This document shows, piece after piece, positions 1 to 8,622 of a DNA stretch of 64,000 bases (positions are counted from its first letter, which is position 1; each line of letters opens with the position of its first letter). The translations under genes were made by a program, and so were the position numbers. This stretch comes from Spongiactinospora sp. TRM90649 (GTDB lineage: Bacteria; Actinomycetota; Actinomycetes; Streptosporangiales; Streptosporangiaceae). The DNA lies in assembly GCF_029382225.1 (NCBI RefSeq), contig NZ_JARLTC010000034.1, positions 1 to 64,000 of the forward strand. The letters run 5' to 3'. The notes under the pieces were generated by a model, which did no database searches, had not been told where the DNA came from, and was given only the letters and a program-made list of their open reading frames with translations.

Positions 1-419
1 CCCCCCGAAGCGTTAAGGTGATCCACCTAAGTCGTTTACCCATGGTGATCATTTCCACACTTAGAGTGATACCCCCGAGAAGGGCCTGGGCCGCATGACA
101 CCCGTGTACATGCCTCAGCAACCACCAGAAGGAGATCAACGGCAGTCCGCCATGGTGCGTGCTGTTCCGGGGCGTTGGTGCGCGCCAGGCAGGGGCTGGA
201 TTCGGTCGGCGTTCTCCTGATCGGGCTATCCAGACGGCCGACTTGTGGCGCGAGCGTCGGGCGAAGCCCGACATGAGGAAGAACAGGCCGAGCGCAGCGA
301 GGACCATTTGCCGCGCGACAGCGCGGGATGGCCGAGGAACGAGAGGGGGAGGCCAAGAAGGCGGCACGACGGAGCACCGACAGGACGATGCCGTTGGCCT
401 CATTGGGCGACAAGCGTTG
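1..419. other. No confident gene (window edge)
   Basis: I see no recognisable gene in this stretch. Short open frames occur on both strands, but none gives a protein that resembles a family I know. The plus strand near positions 96-420 reads as Arg- and Glu-rich fragments in shifting frames. That could be a decayed gene next to the truncated copy at 420-701, but this is a guess. Confidence 0.4.
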
Positions 420-701
420 TTAGTTGTTGGTGAAGAGGTCGTTGGTGGTGGTCGCCGTCAGGCTGCGGTGGAGCCAGGTGTCGAGTTGGGTCTGGTCGTC
501 GCATGTGGTGATGCGCTGTCGGGCGGTGTCGGGGATGTGGATGCCGCGGTCGGTGAGGATGGTGATCACGGCTCGGGCGGTGCCCTCTCCGACGCCCTGC
601 GTTCTGCCCTGCTCGATGCCTTGCTCGTGGCCTTGTTTGAGGCCTTTGCCGAAGTGTTCGCGGGCGAGGGGGCTGTAGACGGGCCATTTGCTGGACGACA
701 T
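420..701 (-). pseudogene. Truncated duplicate of the C-terminal part of the Rpn-like protein
   Basis: The frame encodes about 93 residues, from MSSSKWPVYSPLAREHFG to TNDLFTNN. It matches the last hundred residues of the neighbouring 312-residue protein almost exactly, including the helical HEQGIEQG stretch. The whole N-terminal nuclease half is missing. A start codon happens to exist at 701, so a short product is possible, but no obvious ribosome binding site precedes it. It looks like a relic of a local duplication or of recombination between related genes. The family (Rpn/PDDEXK) is itself linked to recombination, which makes a self-generated rearrangement plausible but unproven. Confidence 0.75.
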
Positions 702-1090
702 GGATGTGTTCCTTCGAGGCTGACACACAGGAGGGTCCCACCGATCCGACGGTGGGACCCTCGGATGCGATATCAGCCGTTGGTGAAGAGGTCGTCGGTG
801 GTGGTCGCCGTCAGGCTGCGGTGGAGCCAGGTGTCGAGTTGGGTCTGGTCGTCGCATGTGGTGATGCGCTGTCGGGCGGTGTCGGGGATGTGGATGCCGC
901 GGTCGGTGAGGATGGTGATCACGGCTCGGGCGGTGCCCTCTCCGACGCCCTGCGTTCTGCCCTGCTCGATGCCCTGCTCGATGCCTTGCTCGATGCCTTG
1001 CTCGATGCCTTGCTCGTGGCCTTGTTTGAGGCCTTTGCCGAAGTGTTCGCGGGCGAGGGGGCTGTAGACGGGCCAACTGGTGGACGACAT
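426..1090. repeat. Imperfect tandem duplication of the 3' end of the Rpn-like gene
   Basis: Copy A is 426-701 and copy B is 779-1090, at an offset of 353 bp plus 36 bp. The copies are nearly identical except that B carries three extra 12-bp units, (C/T)TGCTCGATGCC, encoding the repeat EQGI. Copy A encodes that tetrapeptide once and copy B four times. The 12-bp unit is a natural slippage site. The segment between the copies holds the hairpin at 731-762. Confidence 0.9.
731..762 (-). terminator. Hairpin, 13-bp perfect stem
   Basis: GAGGGTCCCACCG at 731-743 pairs perfectly with 750-762 around a 6-nt loop. It lies 11 bp past the stop codon of the Rpn-like gene in its direction of transcription, so it most likely ends that transcript. 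There is no strong T tract, as is common in high-GC actinobacteria. Confidence 0.7.
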
Positions 1091-1711
1091 GATGGCTCCC
1101 AAGATCGCGCGAGTTTGGTCTGAGGCGAGGTTGAAACCCCGTTCATAATACAGCGGCATCTCGCTCTCCGTGAGCATCATTCCACCCTCCGTGTAGGCGT
1201 CGAGGACGCGGCGGTGGGTGCCGTGGGCCATGAGGGAGAGGGCCGCCAGTTCGGGGTGGTGGCTGGCGTAGGTGGGGTCGGTGATGGCGGGGATCTGGTC
1301 GGGGCCGAGGACGGCCGGGGGGAGGATGTAGTCGCGGAGGGTGGTGACCACGGGGTCGGCGGCCCAGGTGGCGACGGCCGTGTCGGTGCACATGACCATG
1401 ACGGTGATGGGGCAGTCGAGGCGGAGCCACAGGGCGGCGGCGTAGCGGGCGAGGGTTTCGCGTTTGTTGTGTTCGCGGCGGCGTTGGATTTCGATGATCA
1501 AGGCGTGGTCGGGCTCGGCGGGGCGGCCGAGGGTGATCACTGTGTCGGCGCGGATGTCGCGGGACGGCCGGTCGTTGAACTCGTTGGGCGCCAGGGTGGC
1601 GGGCAGGTCGTCGGGCAGTTTGACGCCAAGTTGGTCGCGCAGGAGCTCGACGGCGAACTCGGGTCTGTCCTGGAAGAGCTGGTTTAGTGAGTCATGCTCA
1701 AGGGAAGGCAT
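773..1711 (-). CDS. Rpn-like PD-(D/E)XK nuclease / putative transposase family protein
   Basis: 312 residues. The N-terminal half resembles the Rpn/PDDEXK nuclease fold: around residues 50-95 an acidic residue in RADTVITLG is followed by an ALIIEIQRRRE strand, which fits a D...ExQ/K-type active site. Next comes the segment LARYAAALWLRLDCPITVMVM, also typical. The C-terminal third is helical and contains GLKQGHEQGIEQGIEQG, a short coiled repeat very common in Rpn/YhgA-like proteins. Known Rpn proteins are DNA endonucleases that raise recombination frequency. Many actinobacterial genomes carry numerous divergent copies. It lies 27 bp downstream of the glycosyltransferase operon on the same strand and ends at a hairpin. 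Family assignment comes from pattern only; the catalytic residues are not certain. Confidence 0.65.
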   Translation of the reverse strand: MPSLEHDSLNQLFQDRPEFAVELLRDQLGVKLPDDLPATLAPNEFNDRPSRDIRADTVITLGRPAEPDHALIIEIQRRREHNKRETLARYAAALWLRLDCPITVMVMCTDTAVATWAADPVVTTLRDYILPPAVLGPDQIPAITDPTYASHHPELAALSLMAHGTHRRVLDAYTEGGMMLTESEMPLYYERGFNLASDQTRAILGAIMSSTSWPVYSPLAREHFGKGLKQGHEQGIEQGIEQGIEQGIEQGRTQGVGEGTARAVITILTDRGIHIPDTARQRITTCDDQTQLDTWLHRSLTATTTDDLFTNG

Positions 1712-1738
1712 GTCGCCGAACGTTACGTTGCAATTACT

Positions 1739-3322
1739 TTACGTGAGCAAGTTTCGCTGTGGGCGAAACAGTCGGCGCGGGCGTAGCGGCGAGGTGGTTT
1801 CGGACCGCAGGCGGTCGACTTCCTCGGTGAGCTGGGCCACGCGTAGTTCCAGGCGTTGGTTGGCGGCCTTCAGGCGGGTGGCCTCGGCACGGTCGGCGCC
1901 GGTCAGGCGGAGGGCGGGGGCGTCGGCGGCGGGGAGGAAGCCCCAGGTGGCGCCGTCCAGCCAGTAGGTGCCCGCGATCTGTTCCACGACATCGTCGATC
2001 GTCTCGCCGGGGGCGGCCAGCAGGCGGGCGCGGGCGAAGGCGCCGGTGTGCTCCAGGCGGGCGGAGAGCACTGTGTCGGTCTCGTCGAGGGCGACGCTGA
2101 CCAGGCCGTAGCCGTGTTCGGCGGCGAGGGCGACCAGGCGGCGGAGGGTCTCGCGGCCGGGGACCCAGCCGGGTGGGCAGACCAGCCGGTACGGCACCGG
2201 CGCCGCCGTCCTCGGTGCGAGTTCGACGTAGCGGACACGCCCGTCGTTCCGGTAGAGCCCGCTGACGAGCAGCAGGTCCAGGTTGGCGCTGTGCTGCGGC
2301 GAGCGGCGGTCCTCGGCCAGTGACTCCCATGGGCCGACCAGGGTGACCCGCAGGTCGGGTAGGTCGCTCGCGAGCACGCCGTCCACGGTCGCCCGGACGT
2401 CCTCGTAGTCGGCGCCCGCCGCCTCGACCACCACGTCCAGGTAGGGCACCAGGTACTGCCGTCGCGGGTGGGTGCGCTGCCAGCGCATGTGCGGGACCCG
2501 GTCGGGGACGAACACCCGGTTGTACCGGCTCACCGCCTCACCCTCCCGCATCATCATGGACCTGCCCAGGTGCCAGCTCCGCGCGGCGGGCTCCAGGACG
2601 AAGGCGGCGCCGTGCTGGGCCAGGCGGAAGCCCAGTTCGGTGTCCTCGCCGAGGACCAGGTCGGTGGACAGCGGGCCGGCCTCGCGCAGCAGGCGGGCGT
2701 TGACGGAGGCCGCGTTGGTGATGTGCACCCGGTAGGCCGTGTCCTTGGCGGTGCGCATGCCGTCGGTGCGTTCGGCCAGTTCGACGACCCACTGGTGGGG
2801 CTCGCTGGCGGCCAGGTCGAACAGTTTCTCCCCGGCTCCGGCGGAGACGGCCGCGTGGACCTCGGCGGGGGCGGGCCAGTCCTCGTCCACGTATCGGACG
2901 TAGCCCATCACCACCAGATAGTCGGCGAGGTGGTGCCAGCGCATGTGCGCCTCGACCTCGTCGTGGTGGGTGACCATGTCGGCGTCCAGCCAGTGGATCA
3001 CGTCGCCGCCGGCCACCTCCAGCCCGGCGTTGCGGGCGTTGGAGCGGCCACGGGAGCCGGGTTCGGTGCGCAGCAGGCGGGTGTTCTCCGGCCGGATCTC
3101 ACCGAGCCGCAGCGCGGGGGCGGTGCCGTCGTCCACGACGATCACTTCGAGCAGGTGGCCGGGGTAGCTCTGGGCGGCGAGCGCGGCCAGCGTGAGGTCC
3201 AGTTTGTCCTGGTGGCCGTAGGCCGCGATGACCACGCTGACCGGCAGGTACGGTTCCCACTCGCCAATACCCGGAGGAGAAAGGACGGAGTAGTCGTTGT
3301 GGCGGATACGTGGGGAAGTCAC
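1739..3322 (-). CDS. Family 2 glycosyltransferase with C-terminal coiled coil
   Basis: 527 residues from the GTG at 3322, which overlaps the upstream stop as GTGA; a longer frame to 3361 exists but would overlap the upstream gene further. A GT-A (family 2) domain starts near residue 25 with PVSVVIAAYGHQDKLDLTLA. It continues with EVIVVDDGTA and the metal/nucleotide-sugar motif HWLDADMVTHHDE, then a galactosyltransferase-like segment (LGEDTELGFRLAQHG) holding the ED pair typical of the acceptor side. The last 50 residues form a heptad-like coiled coil (LKAANQRLELRVAQL) followed by a basic tail. It probably transfers sugars to a cell-surface glycan, together with the next two genes upstream in the operon. 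Acceptor and donor cannot be read from sequence. Confidence 0.85.
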   Translation of the reverse strand: MTSPRIRHNDYSVLSPPGIGEWEPYLPVSVVIAAYGHQDKLDLTLAALAAQSYPGHLLEVIVVDDGTAPALRLGEIRPENTRLLRTEPGSRGRSNARNAGLEVAGGDVIHWLDADMVTHHDEVEAHMRWHHLADYLVVMGYVRYVDEDWPAPAEVHAAVSAGAGEKLFDLAASEPHQWVVELAERTDGMRTAKDTAYRVHITNAASVNARLLREAGPLSTDLVLGEDTELGFRLAQHGAAFVLEPAARSWHLGRSMMMREGEAVSRYNRVFVPDRVPHMRWQRTHPRRQYLVPYLDVVVEAAGADYEDVRATVDGVLASDLPDLRVTLVGPWESLAEDRRSPQHSANLDLLLVSGLYRNDGRVRYVELAPRTAAPVPYRLVCPPGWVPGRETLRRLVALAAEHGYGLVSVALDETDTVLSARLEHTGAFARARLLAAPGETIDDVVEQIAGTYWLDGATWGFLPAADAPALRLTGADRAEATRLKAANQRLELRVAQLTEEVDRLRSETTSPLRPRRLFRPQRNLLT

Positions 3323-5223
3323 GCCTGCTCCATGATCTTGGTGGGGCGAAAGCCCCGCCACTGGTCCTTGGCCCTGTGCAGGAAGTAGCCGATCGGCTCC
3401 TGCCAGGTGTGGCGTCCCCTGGCCGATCTGCGGGCCATGAAGCCCAGGCCGTGGGTCCGGTAGATGCTGCCCCCCGCGTGCAGGAGGGCCTGGAACAGCT
3501 CGACGTCCACCGACCGGGTGACCGGGCGGAAGCCGCCGAGGGCGCGCAGCGTCTCACGGGAGATGAGGAACGTGCCGCCCGCGACGTGGTCGGACATCAC
3601 CTCACTGGTCCACCGGCGGCGGATGGTGAGGTCGATCTGCTCCAGGTAGAAGAACTCGGAGGCGACGCCGACCAGGTCGGACCCGCTGTAGCGGTGGGCG
3701 AGGACGAGGTCGGACAGGTGGTCGGGGCCGTACCAGTCGTCGTCGTCCCACTTGCTGACGTGGTCGCCGGAGGCGTGGTCCACCGCGCGGTTCAGCACCT
3801 CGCCGAACGGCGTGTCCGCACCGGCCTCGACGACGGTCAGCGGCAGGGGGAAGTCCGCGACGGCGGCGGCCACCTCGGCGCGCGGGACGCCGTGCAGGGC
3901 GAGGACGACCTCGGCGTCCACTGCGCGCTGCCGGGCGATCTGCGCCAGTGCGAAGGGAACGAAGTCCGCCCTTCTGGTGCTCATCACGACGCTGATCGCG
4001 GGGTCGGGGGGGATGTGGAGCCCGGCGGTGGCGGCGAGGGCCCGCCAGCGGGCGGTGGTGCCGTGCGTCCGCAGCGCGTGCCGGCGCAGCCGTACGCTCA
4101 GCTCCTCCCGGCGCAGGTCGTCGGCGAGATCGGCCGGGCGGGCCAGGTGGCCGAGCAACTCGGCCCCGAGCAGCGACTCGGCCCAGAGAGGGACGGGCAC
4201 GGCGGACGCCAGCGGGACGCCGGCGGCGGCGAGTCCCGCGACGACCCGGGCGGCGGCCACGGGCCCGGTGTGGGCGGGGCGCCAGGTCACGCGCAGGCCG
4301 CGCAGCCGTCGCAGACGGTCCACGTCGGCATCGGTGACCAGCCCCGACTCGTCGAAGGTCACCAGTTCCCTGCCCTCGGACCGGACCGCCCAGCGGCCGT
4401 CGCGCGCGGTCAGGTCGGCGATGTCCTGTGTCGGGGTGCGCAGGAAGCCGCGCGGGTTGACCGACCGTTCGTCCACGGGAGGCAGGTCGTCGAGGGTGGC
4501 CCGCGTGACGGCGCGCAGCGTCGCATACCCGCCGGGACGGCCGACCTCCGCCCACGAGGTCTCCCGCCAGGAGATCCGCTCGAAGGTGGGCACCCGTTCG
4601 TCGGGCCACTCCGTGCCCGGCCGCCGGATCGCCAGCTCGCCGGAGGGAATGCCGGACTTCTCCGGTTCGCCGCCCCACGCGGCATCGGGATCGCCCGGAC
4701 GCCAGTCGGCCAGCCCCGGATCGCCCAGGCTCGACGCGGGAAGGGGGTAGGACCCCAGGTGGAACCCCGTCCCGCCCGATACGACCGCCGCCACGATGTC
4801 TCCGGCGGGCACCTCCTTGCCGAACCGCGCGGCGATCAGCCATCCGGAGGTGCGCCACCGGGTCACGTGCGACTCGCGCAGCCAGCGCTGGCCGATCCCG
4901 CGCGCGAGCGCGACGTGCGGGGTGTCGTACCAGGACGGTGTGGCGGTGATGGCCACCACGAAGCGCTTCGCCTCCGGCAGCACCGCTCGCAGCGACGCCA
5001 GCCGTCGCAGGTCGGTCGGCGTGCGGGCGAGGACGACCACGGCGTCGGGTTCGGCGACCGGCCAGGGCTTCTGCCCGGCGTCGTCGGCGGTGGTCCAGGA
5101 GACCGCCGCCTTGGGCAGCAGCGCGGTCAGCACGTCTTCGGCGTCCTCGACGCCCGCGACGACGGCGCTGACCTTCGACCCGGCGCTGACGAAGCCGCCG
5201 GGGGCCATGGGGCCGGGGGTCAC
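3319..5223 (-). CDS. Glycosyltransferase family 2-like protein with N-terminal extension
   Basis: 634 residues, starting at a GTG that overlaps the upstream methyltransferase stop (GTGA). The C-terminal 270 residues are a family 2 domain: SVVMSTRRADFVPFALAQI, then HVSKWDDDDWYGPDHL with the DxD-type metal site, then GGTFLISRETLRALGGF and VDVELFQALLHAG. The N-terminal 350 residues contain alpha/beta strands (VSAVVAGVEDAEDVL, AVVVLARTPTDLRRL) and resemble the extra domains that precede such transferases in actinobacterial cell-envelope clusters, but I cannot name them. There is no signal peptide or clear membrane segment, so it acts in the cytoplasm or at the inner membrane face. It is translationally coupled to genes on both sides. 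Confidence 0.8.
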   Translation of the reverse strand: MTPGPMAPGGFVSAGSKVSAVVAGVEDAEDVLTALLPKAAVSWTTADDAGQKPWPVAEPDAVVVLARTPTDLRRLASLRAVLPEAKRFVVAITATPSWYDTPHVALARGIGQRWLRESHVTRWRTSGWLIAARFGKEVPAGDIVAAVVSGGTGFHLGSYPLPASSLGDPGLADWRPGDPDAAWGGEPEKSGIPSGELAIRRPGTEWPDERVPTFERISWRETSWAEVGRPGGYATLRAVTRATLDDLPPVDERSVNPRGFLRTPTQDIADLTARDGRWAVRSEGRELVTFDESGLVTDADVDRLRRLRGLRVTWRPAHTGPVAAARVVAGLAAAGVPLASAVPVPLWAESLLGAELLGHLARPADLADDLRREELSVRLRRHALRTHGTTARWRALAATAGLHIPPDPAISVVMSTRRADFVPFALAQIARQRAVDAEVVLALHGVPRAEVAAAVADFPLPLTVVEAGADTPFGEVLNRAVDHASGDHVSKWDDDDWYGPDHLSDLVLAHRYSGSDLVGVASEFFYLEQIDLTIRRRWTSEVMSDHVAGGTFLISRETLRALGGFRPVTRSVDVELFQALLHAGGSIYRTHGLGFMARRSARGRHTWQEPIGYFLHRAKDQWRGFRPTKIMEQA

Positions 5224-6359
5224 AGCGCGCCCCGCTCGAACACCATCGCGCCCTTCTCCGCGGCGAACGGCGTCGCGGTCAGTTCGGGATACTCGCGCAG
5301 CCAGCGTTCGGCGACGTCGCGTTCGTCCTCACGCACGGTGTCGTCGAGCACGAGCCAGGCGCCGGGCGCGCAGTGCGGCAGCAGCAGCGGCACCGCCGGG
5401 TAGCGGGCCCCGGGCCCGAGGTTGCCGGGGGGACCGTCCACGAAGACGAGCCCGGCGTCGCCGAGGTCGTCGAACGCGGCCGGGTCGTACCACTGGTGGC
5501 CCTGCCAGTCGGTGAGCGGCGCGTGGCGCACCTCCACGACGGATTCGAGCCCGTGCGCGGTGACCAGGTCACGGGACGCGCGGGCAAAGCGCTCCTCGTG
5601 TTCGAGCGCGACGATCCGGCCGCCGCCGAACCGCTCCATCGCGTAGCCCAGCCACACCGACGACGAGCCGCTGCCGCACTCGATGACCAGCTTGGGCCGT
5701 TCGGCCGCGATCCGTTCCACCAGCAGTCGCAGCACGTCGGGCGAGGCGGCCCAGCCGCGCAGCCGGGGCAGCGGGGCCCGTGGCGCGAGCAGCAGGCGCA
5801 GGTCGATCATCGCCTCGACCTGGTGGTACTCGGTGCGCGCACGTGCACGCCTGGTCTGCTCGGCGAGCTGTTCGGCGAGCTTGTCGCCGGTCTTCCCGAG
5901 CCCGGACAGGGCGGAGGCGTGCGCGTCCAGCACGGTCCGCTGGGCGTCGAGCCGCGCTGCCTGCTCCCGAAGCAGCGCGGTGTGCCCGGCCAGCTCGGCG
6001 CGATCCTCGCCGAGTGCGGTCACCACTGTCCCGACGCCCGCGCGCTGCGCGGACTTCACCTCGTCCACCTGGGCCTTGAGCGCCCGTACGCCATCACGCA
6101 GCTCCCCGAACGCCGCGTCGTGCTTCTTGACCCGCTGGTCGATGCGCAGTGCCTTGCCGTCCGCCCGGCGCACCGTGAGCACCGCCACCGCAACCCCGGC
6201 CAGGCACACCGCGGTGAGCGCGAGCTGGATCGCGTCCGGCCACTGGACGGCTCCCGAGACCGAGAGCAGGGCCAGGCCGATGATCAGGAGACCGCCGACC
6301 AGAGTGGAGGTGAGGAGTAGTTGCCGGGTGGTTGGAGCGGGTAAACGGATCCTTTCCAC
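5220..6359 (-). CDS. Membrane-anchored class I SAM-dependent methyltransferase
   Basis: 379 residues and first gene of the three-gene operon. Residues 12-33 and 42-62 are two membrane helices (LLLTSTLVGGLLIIGLALLS; LALTAVCLAGVAVAVL). Residues 70-170 are a coiled coil. The last 190 residues form a Rossmann methyltransferase of the Methyltransf_24 type: LVIECGSGSSSVWLGYA (SAM motif I), GGRIVALEHEERFA (acidic motif II) and GLVFVDGPPGNLGPG. The anchor and coiled coil would hold the enzyme at the membrane next to the two glycosyltransferases, which suggests methylation or capping of a surface glycan. Substrate unknown; a sugar O-methyltransferase role is inference. Confidence 0.8.
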   Translation of the reverse strand: MERIRLPAPTTRQLLLTSTLVGGLLIIGLALLSVSGAVQWPDAIQLALTAVCLAGVAVAVLTVRRADGKALRIDQRVKKHDAAFGELRDGVRALKAQVDEVKSAQRAGVGTVVTALGEDRAELAGHTALLREQAARLDAQRTVLDAHASALSGLGKTGDKLAEQLAEQTRRARARTEYHQVEAMIDLRLLLAPRAPLPRLRGWAASPDVLRLLVERIAAERPKLVIECGSGSSSVWLGYAMERFGGGRIVALEHEERFARASRDLVTAHGLESVVEVRHAPLTDWQGHQWYDPAAFDDLGDAGLVFVDGPPGNLGPGARYPAVPLLLPHCAPGAWLVLDDTVREDERDVAERWLREYPELTATPFAAEKGAMVFERGAL

Positions 6360-6510
6360 TCCGAGAGGATATGAGATGTAAAACGGATGGCAAGGCGATC
6401 CCTACTGTGAGTTCGCTGGGAGCCTGCCGGGGGGCCGCCGGGTCACGTCGTTCCAGGTGGTCACATCCGACCTGGGAGAACGCTCTAAGGGATCAAGGTC
6501 CGGAATGCGT

Positions 6511-6546
6511 GCGCCCCGCGACCGGAACACCGGATTCGCGGGGCGC
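6511..6546 (-). terminator. Strong terminator hairpin after fba
   Basis: GCGCCCCGCGA (6511-6521) pairs perfectly with 6536-6546, an 11-bp stem, and the loop itself contains CCGG-AACA-CCGG, extending the helix. It lies about 40 bp downstream of the fba stop codon in the direction of transcription. No T tract follows. Confidence 0.75.
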
Positions 6547-6587
6547 TGATCTGTCAAGACGGGTCGGATCCCCGTCGATGGAAGTGG

Positions 6588-7610
6588 TCAGGTGAGCTTG
6601 GTGCCCGCCGACTTCAGGTGCTGGCAGGCCTCGGCCACGCGGGCGGCCATCGCGGTCTCGGCGGACTTGCCATAGGAGCGCGGGTCGTACGCCTTCTTGT
6701 TGCCGACCTCGCCGTCCACCTTCAGCACGCCGTCGTAGTTCTTGAACATGTGGTCGGCGATCGGGCGGGTGAAGGCGTACTGCGTGTCGGTGTCGATGTT
6801 CATCTTCACCACGCCGTAGGAGATCGCCTCGTGGATCTCGCTCAGCAGCGAGCCGGAGCCACCGTGGAAGACCAGGTCGAACGGCTTCTCCCGGCCGTAC
6901 TTGGCGCCCACGGCGTCCTGGATCTCCTTGAGCACGCCGGGACGCAGCTTGACGTGGCCCGGCTTGTAGACGCCGTGCACGTTGCCGAAGGTCGCGGCCA
7001 GCATGTAGCGCCCGCGGTCGCCGACGCCCACCGCCTCGGCGGTCGCCAGGGCGTCCTCCGGGGTGGTGTAGAGCTTCTCGTTGATCTCGCCGACGACGCC
7101 GTCCTCCTCGCCGCCGACGACGCCGATCTCCATCTCCATGATGATCCGGGCGGCGGCGCACTTCTCCAGCAGCTCGGCGGCGATCTGCAGGTTCTCCTCA
7201 AGCGGGACGGCCGAGCCGTCCCACATGTGGGACTGGAACAGCGGGTCCTGGCCCTTGGCGACGCGCTCCGCCGAGATGTCCACCAGCGGCCGCATGAACC
7301 CGTCGAGCTTGTTCTTGGGACAGTGGTCGGTGTGCAGGGCGATCGTCACCGGGTACTTCGCGGCGACCACCCGCGCGTATTCGGCGAGCGCCACCGCGCC
7401 GGTCACCATGTCCTTGACGGTGGTGCCGGAGAGGAACTCCGCGCCACCGGTGGAGACCTGGACGATGCCGTCACTCTCGGCCTCGGCGAAACCGCGCAGT
7501 GCGGCGTTCAGAGTCTGCGACGAGGTCACGTTGATCGCCGGGTAGGCGAATCCGCCCGCCTTGGCCCGGTCGAGCATCTCGGCGTAGACCTCGGGCGTTG
7601 CGATAGGCAT
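6588..7610 (-). CDS. fba: Class II fructose-bisphosphate aldolase
   Basis: 340 residues, full length for a class II (zinc) aldolase of the longer, E. coli FbaA-like type found in actinobacteria. It cleaves fructose 1,6-bisphosphate to glyceraldehyde 3-phosphate and dihydroxyacetone phosphate in glycolysis and works in reverse in gluconeogenesis. The zinc and catalytic motif IALHTDHCPKNKLDGF is present, as are MEMEIGVVGGEEDGV, FGNVHGVYKPGHVKL (zinc His) and the phosphate-binding LVFHGGSGSLLSEI and NIDTDTQYAF. A GGGAG ribosome binding site precedes the ATG by 8 bp. It is transcribed alone, divergent from dedA, and ends at the hairpin at 6511-6546. The neighbourhood fba-dedA-pyrE is conserved in many actinobacteria. 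Confidence 0.97.
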   Translation of the reverse strand: MPIATPEVYAEMLDRAKAGGFAYPAINVTSSQTLNAALRGFAEAESDGIVQVSTGGAEFLSGTTVKDMVTGAVALAEYARVVAAKYPVTIALHTDHCPKNKLDGFMRPLVDISAERVAKGQDPLFQSHMWDGSAVPLEENLQIAAELLEKCAAARIIMEMEIGVVGGEEDGVVGEINEKLYTTPEDALATAEAVGVGDRGRYMLAATFGNVHGVYKPGHVKLRPGVLKEIQDAVGAKYGREKPFDLVFHGGSGSLLSEIHEAISYGVVKMNIDTDTQYAFTRPIADHMFKNYDGVLKVDGEVGNKKAYDPRSYGKSAETAMAARVAEACQHLKSAGTKLT

Positions 7611-7829
7611 CGGTCATCTCCCTGGAGACGGCTGTACTGGGCTCGGCGACGGCCATGCCGCCGGTCGATCTCGAAGCATAAAGCGCGCCGGTGGCTTTAT
7701 GCCTGTCTGGCCAGTATCCCGGGTAGTCGCACCAGCGGGTAAGCGCGCCCCGCCCACTTGGGGACGAACACCGGGCGTGTCGCGCGATTCCACCTCCGGA
7801 CGGCGGGCTGCCGGTAGGCTCGTGGCCTG

Positions 7830-8558
7830 ATGAACCTCACCAACCTGCTCGACGCCGAGTGGTGGATCGTCACCTTCGGGCTGATCGGCATCCTCGCCAT
7901 CATCTTCGCCGAGACCGGGCTGCTCATCGGCTTCTTCCTGCCCGGTGACTCGCTGCTCGTCGTCGCGGGCATGGGCGCGTCCACCGCGGTGGCCGCGAGC
8001 GTCGGTCTCGACGAGCCGTTTCCGCTGCCGGTGCTGCTGATCGGCGCGCCGATCTGCGCCATCGCGGGGGCGCAACTGGGCCATCTCATCGGGGCCTCCA
8101 CCGGCCCGCGCCTGTTCTCAAGACCTGATTCGCGCTTGTTCAAACAGGAATATGTGGACAAGGCGCAGTATTACTTCGGCAAGTTCGGTCCCGCCAAGGC
8201 GGTGGTGCTGGCGAGGTTCATCCCCATCGTCCGCACCTTCCTCAATCCGGTGGCGGGCATGCTGGGCATGAACCGGGGCAAGTTCCTGCTGTGGAACATC
8301 GTCGGCGGCATCCTGTGGACCGACGGCCTGCTCGTGTTCGGCTACCTGATCGGCTCGCGGATCCCCAACGTAGACCGGTACATCCTGCCGGGCGCGGCGG
8401 TGATCATCCTGCTCTCGATCATCCCGATCATCAGGGAGATCATGAAGGGCCGCCGCGAGGGCGTCGCCGCGGCCTATCCCAGCGGCAAGCACCACCGCGC
8501 GTCCGCCGCCCCGACCGACACCACTCGGGCCGACGGCCCCGGGCAGCACCCTTACTGA
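7830..8558 (+). CDS. DedA family integral membrane protein
   Basis: 242 residues, with the usual DedA/SNARE-associated (VTT) layout: an entry helix (VTFGLIGILAIIFAETGLL), the re-entrant motif GFFLPGDSLLVVAG, the conserved ARFIPIVRTFLNPVAGMLGM segment with its functional Arg, and a last helix near residues 185-210. Family members are inner-membrane proteins that support envelope homeostasis; some act as lipid carrier (undecaprenyl phosphate) flippases. The Arg/His/Ala-rich tail is cytoplasmic and not conserved. It is divergent from fba, with a 220-bp shared upstream region. Confidence 0.93.
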   Translation: MNLTNLLDAEWWIVTFGLIGILAIIFAETGLLIGFFLPGDSLLVVAGMGASTAVAASVGLDEPFPLPVLLIGAPICAIAGAQLGHLIGASTGPRLFSRPDSRLFKQEYVDKAQYYFGKFGPAKAVVLARFIPIVRTFLNPVAGMLGMNRGKFLLWNIVGGILWTDGLLVFGYLIGSRIPNVDRYILPGAAVIILLSIIPIIREIMKGRREGVAAAYPSGKHHRASAAPTDTTRADGPGQHPY

Positions 8559-8622
8559 TCCGTTCAGGTCGGTACGGCGCCGCTGAGCGTGCGCGCGGCG
8601 AACGGCGGCTACCCTCCGAAAT

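Noticed and set aside
420..1076. A 218-codon frame spanning both Rpn copies
   Set aside because: Its N-terminal half is the repeat read out of frame; only the last 93 residues are in the real frame.
6360..6587. tRNA or riboswitch in the region before the glycan operon
   Set aside because: No cloverleaf or known aptamer pattern; only the terminator hairpin of fba is clear.
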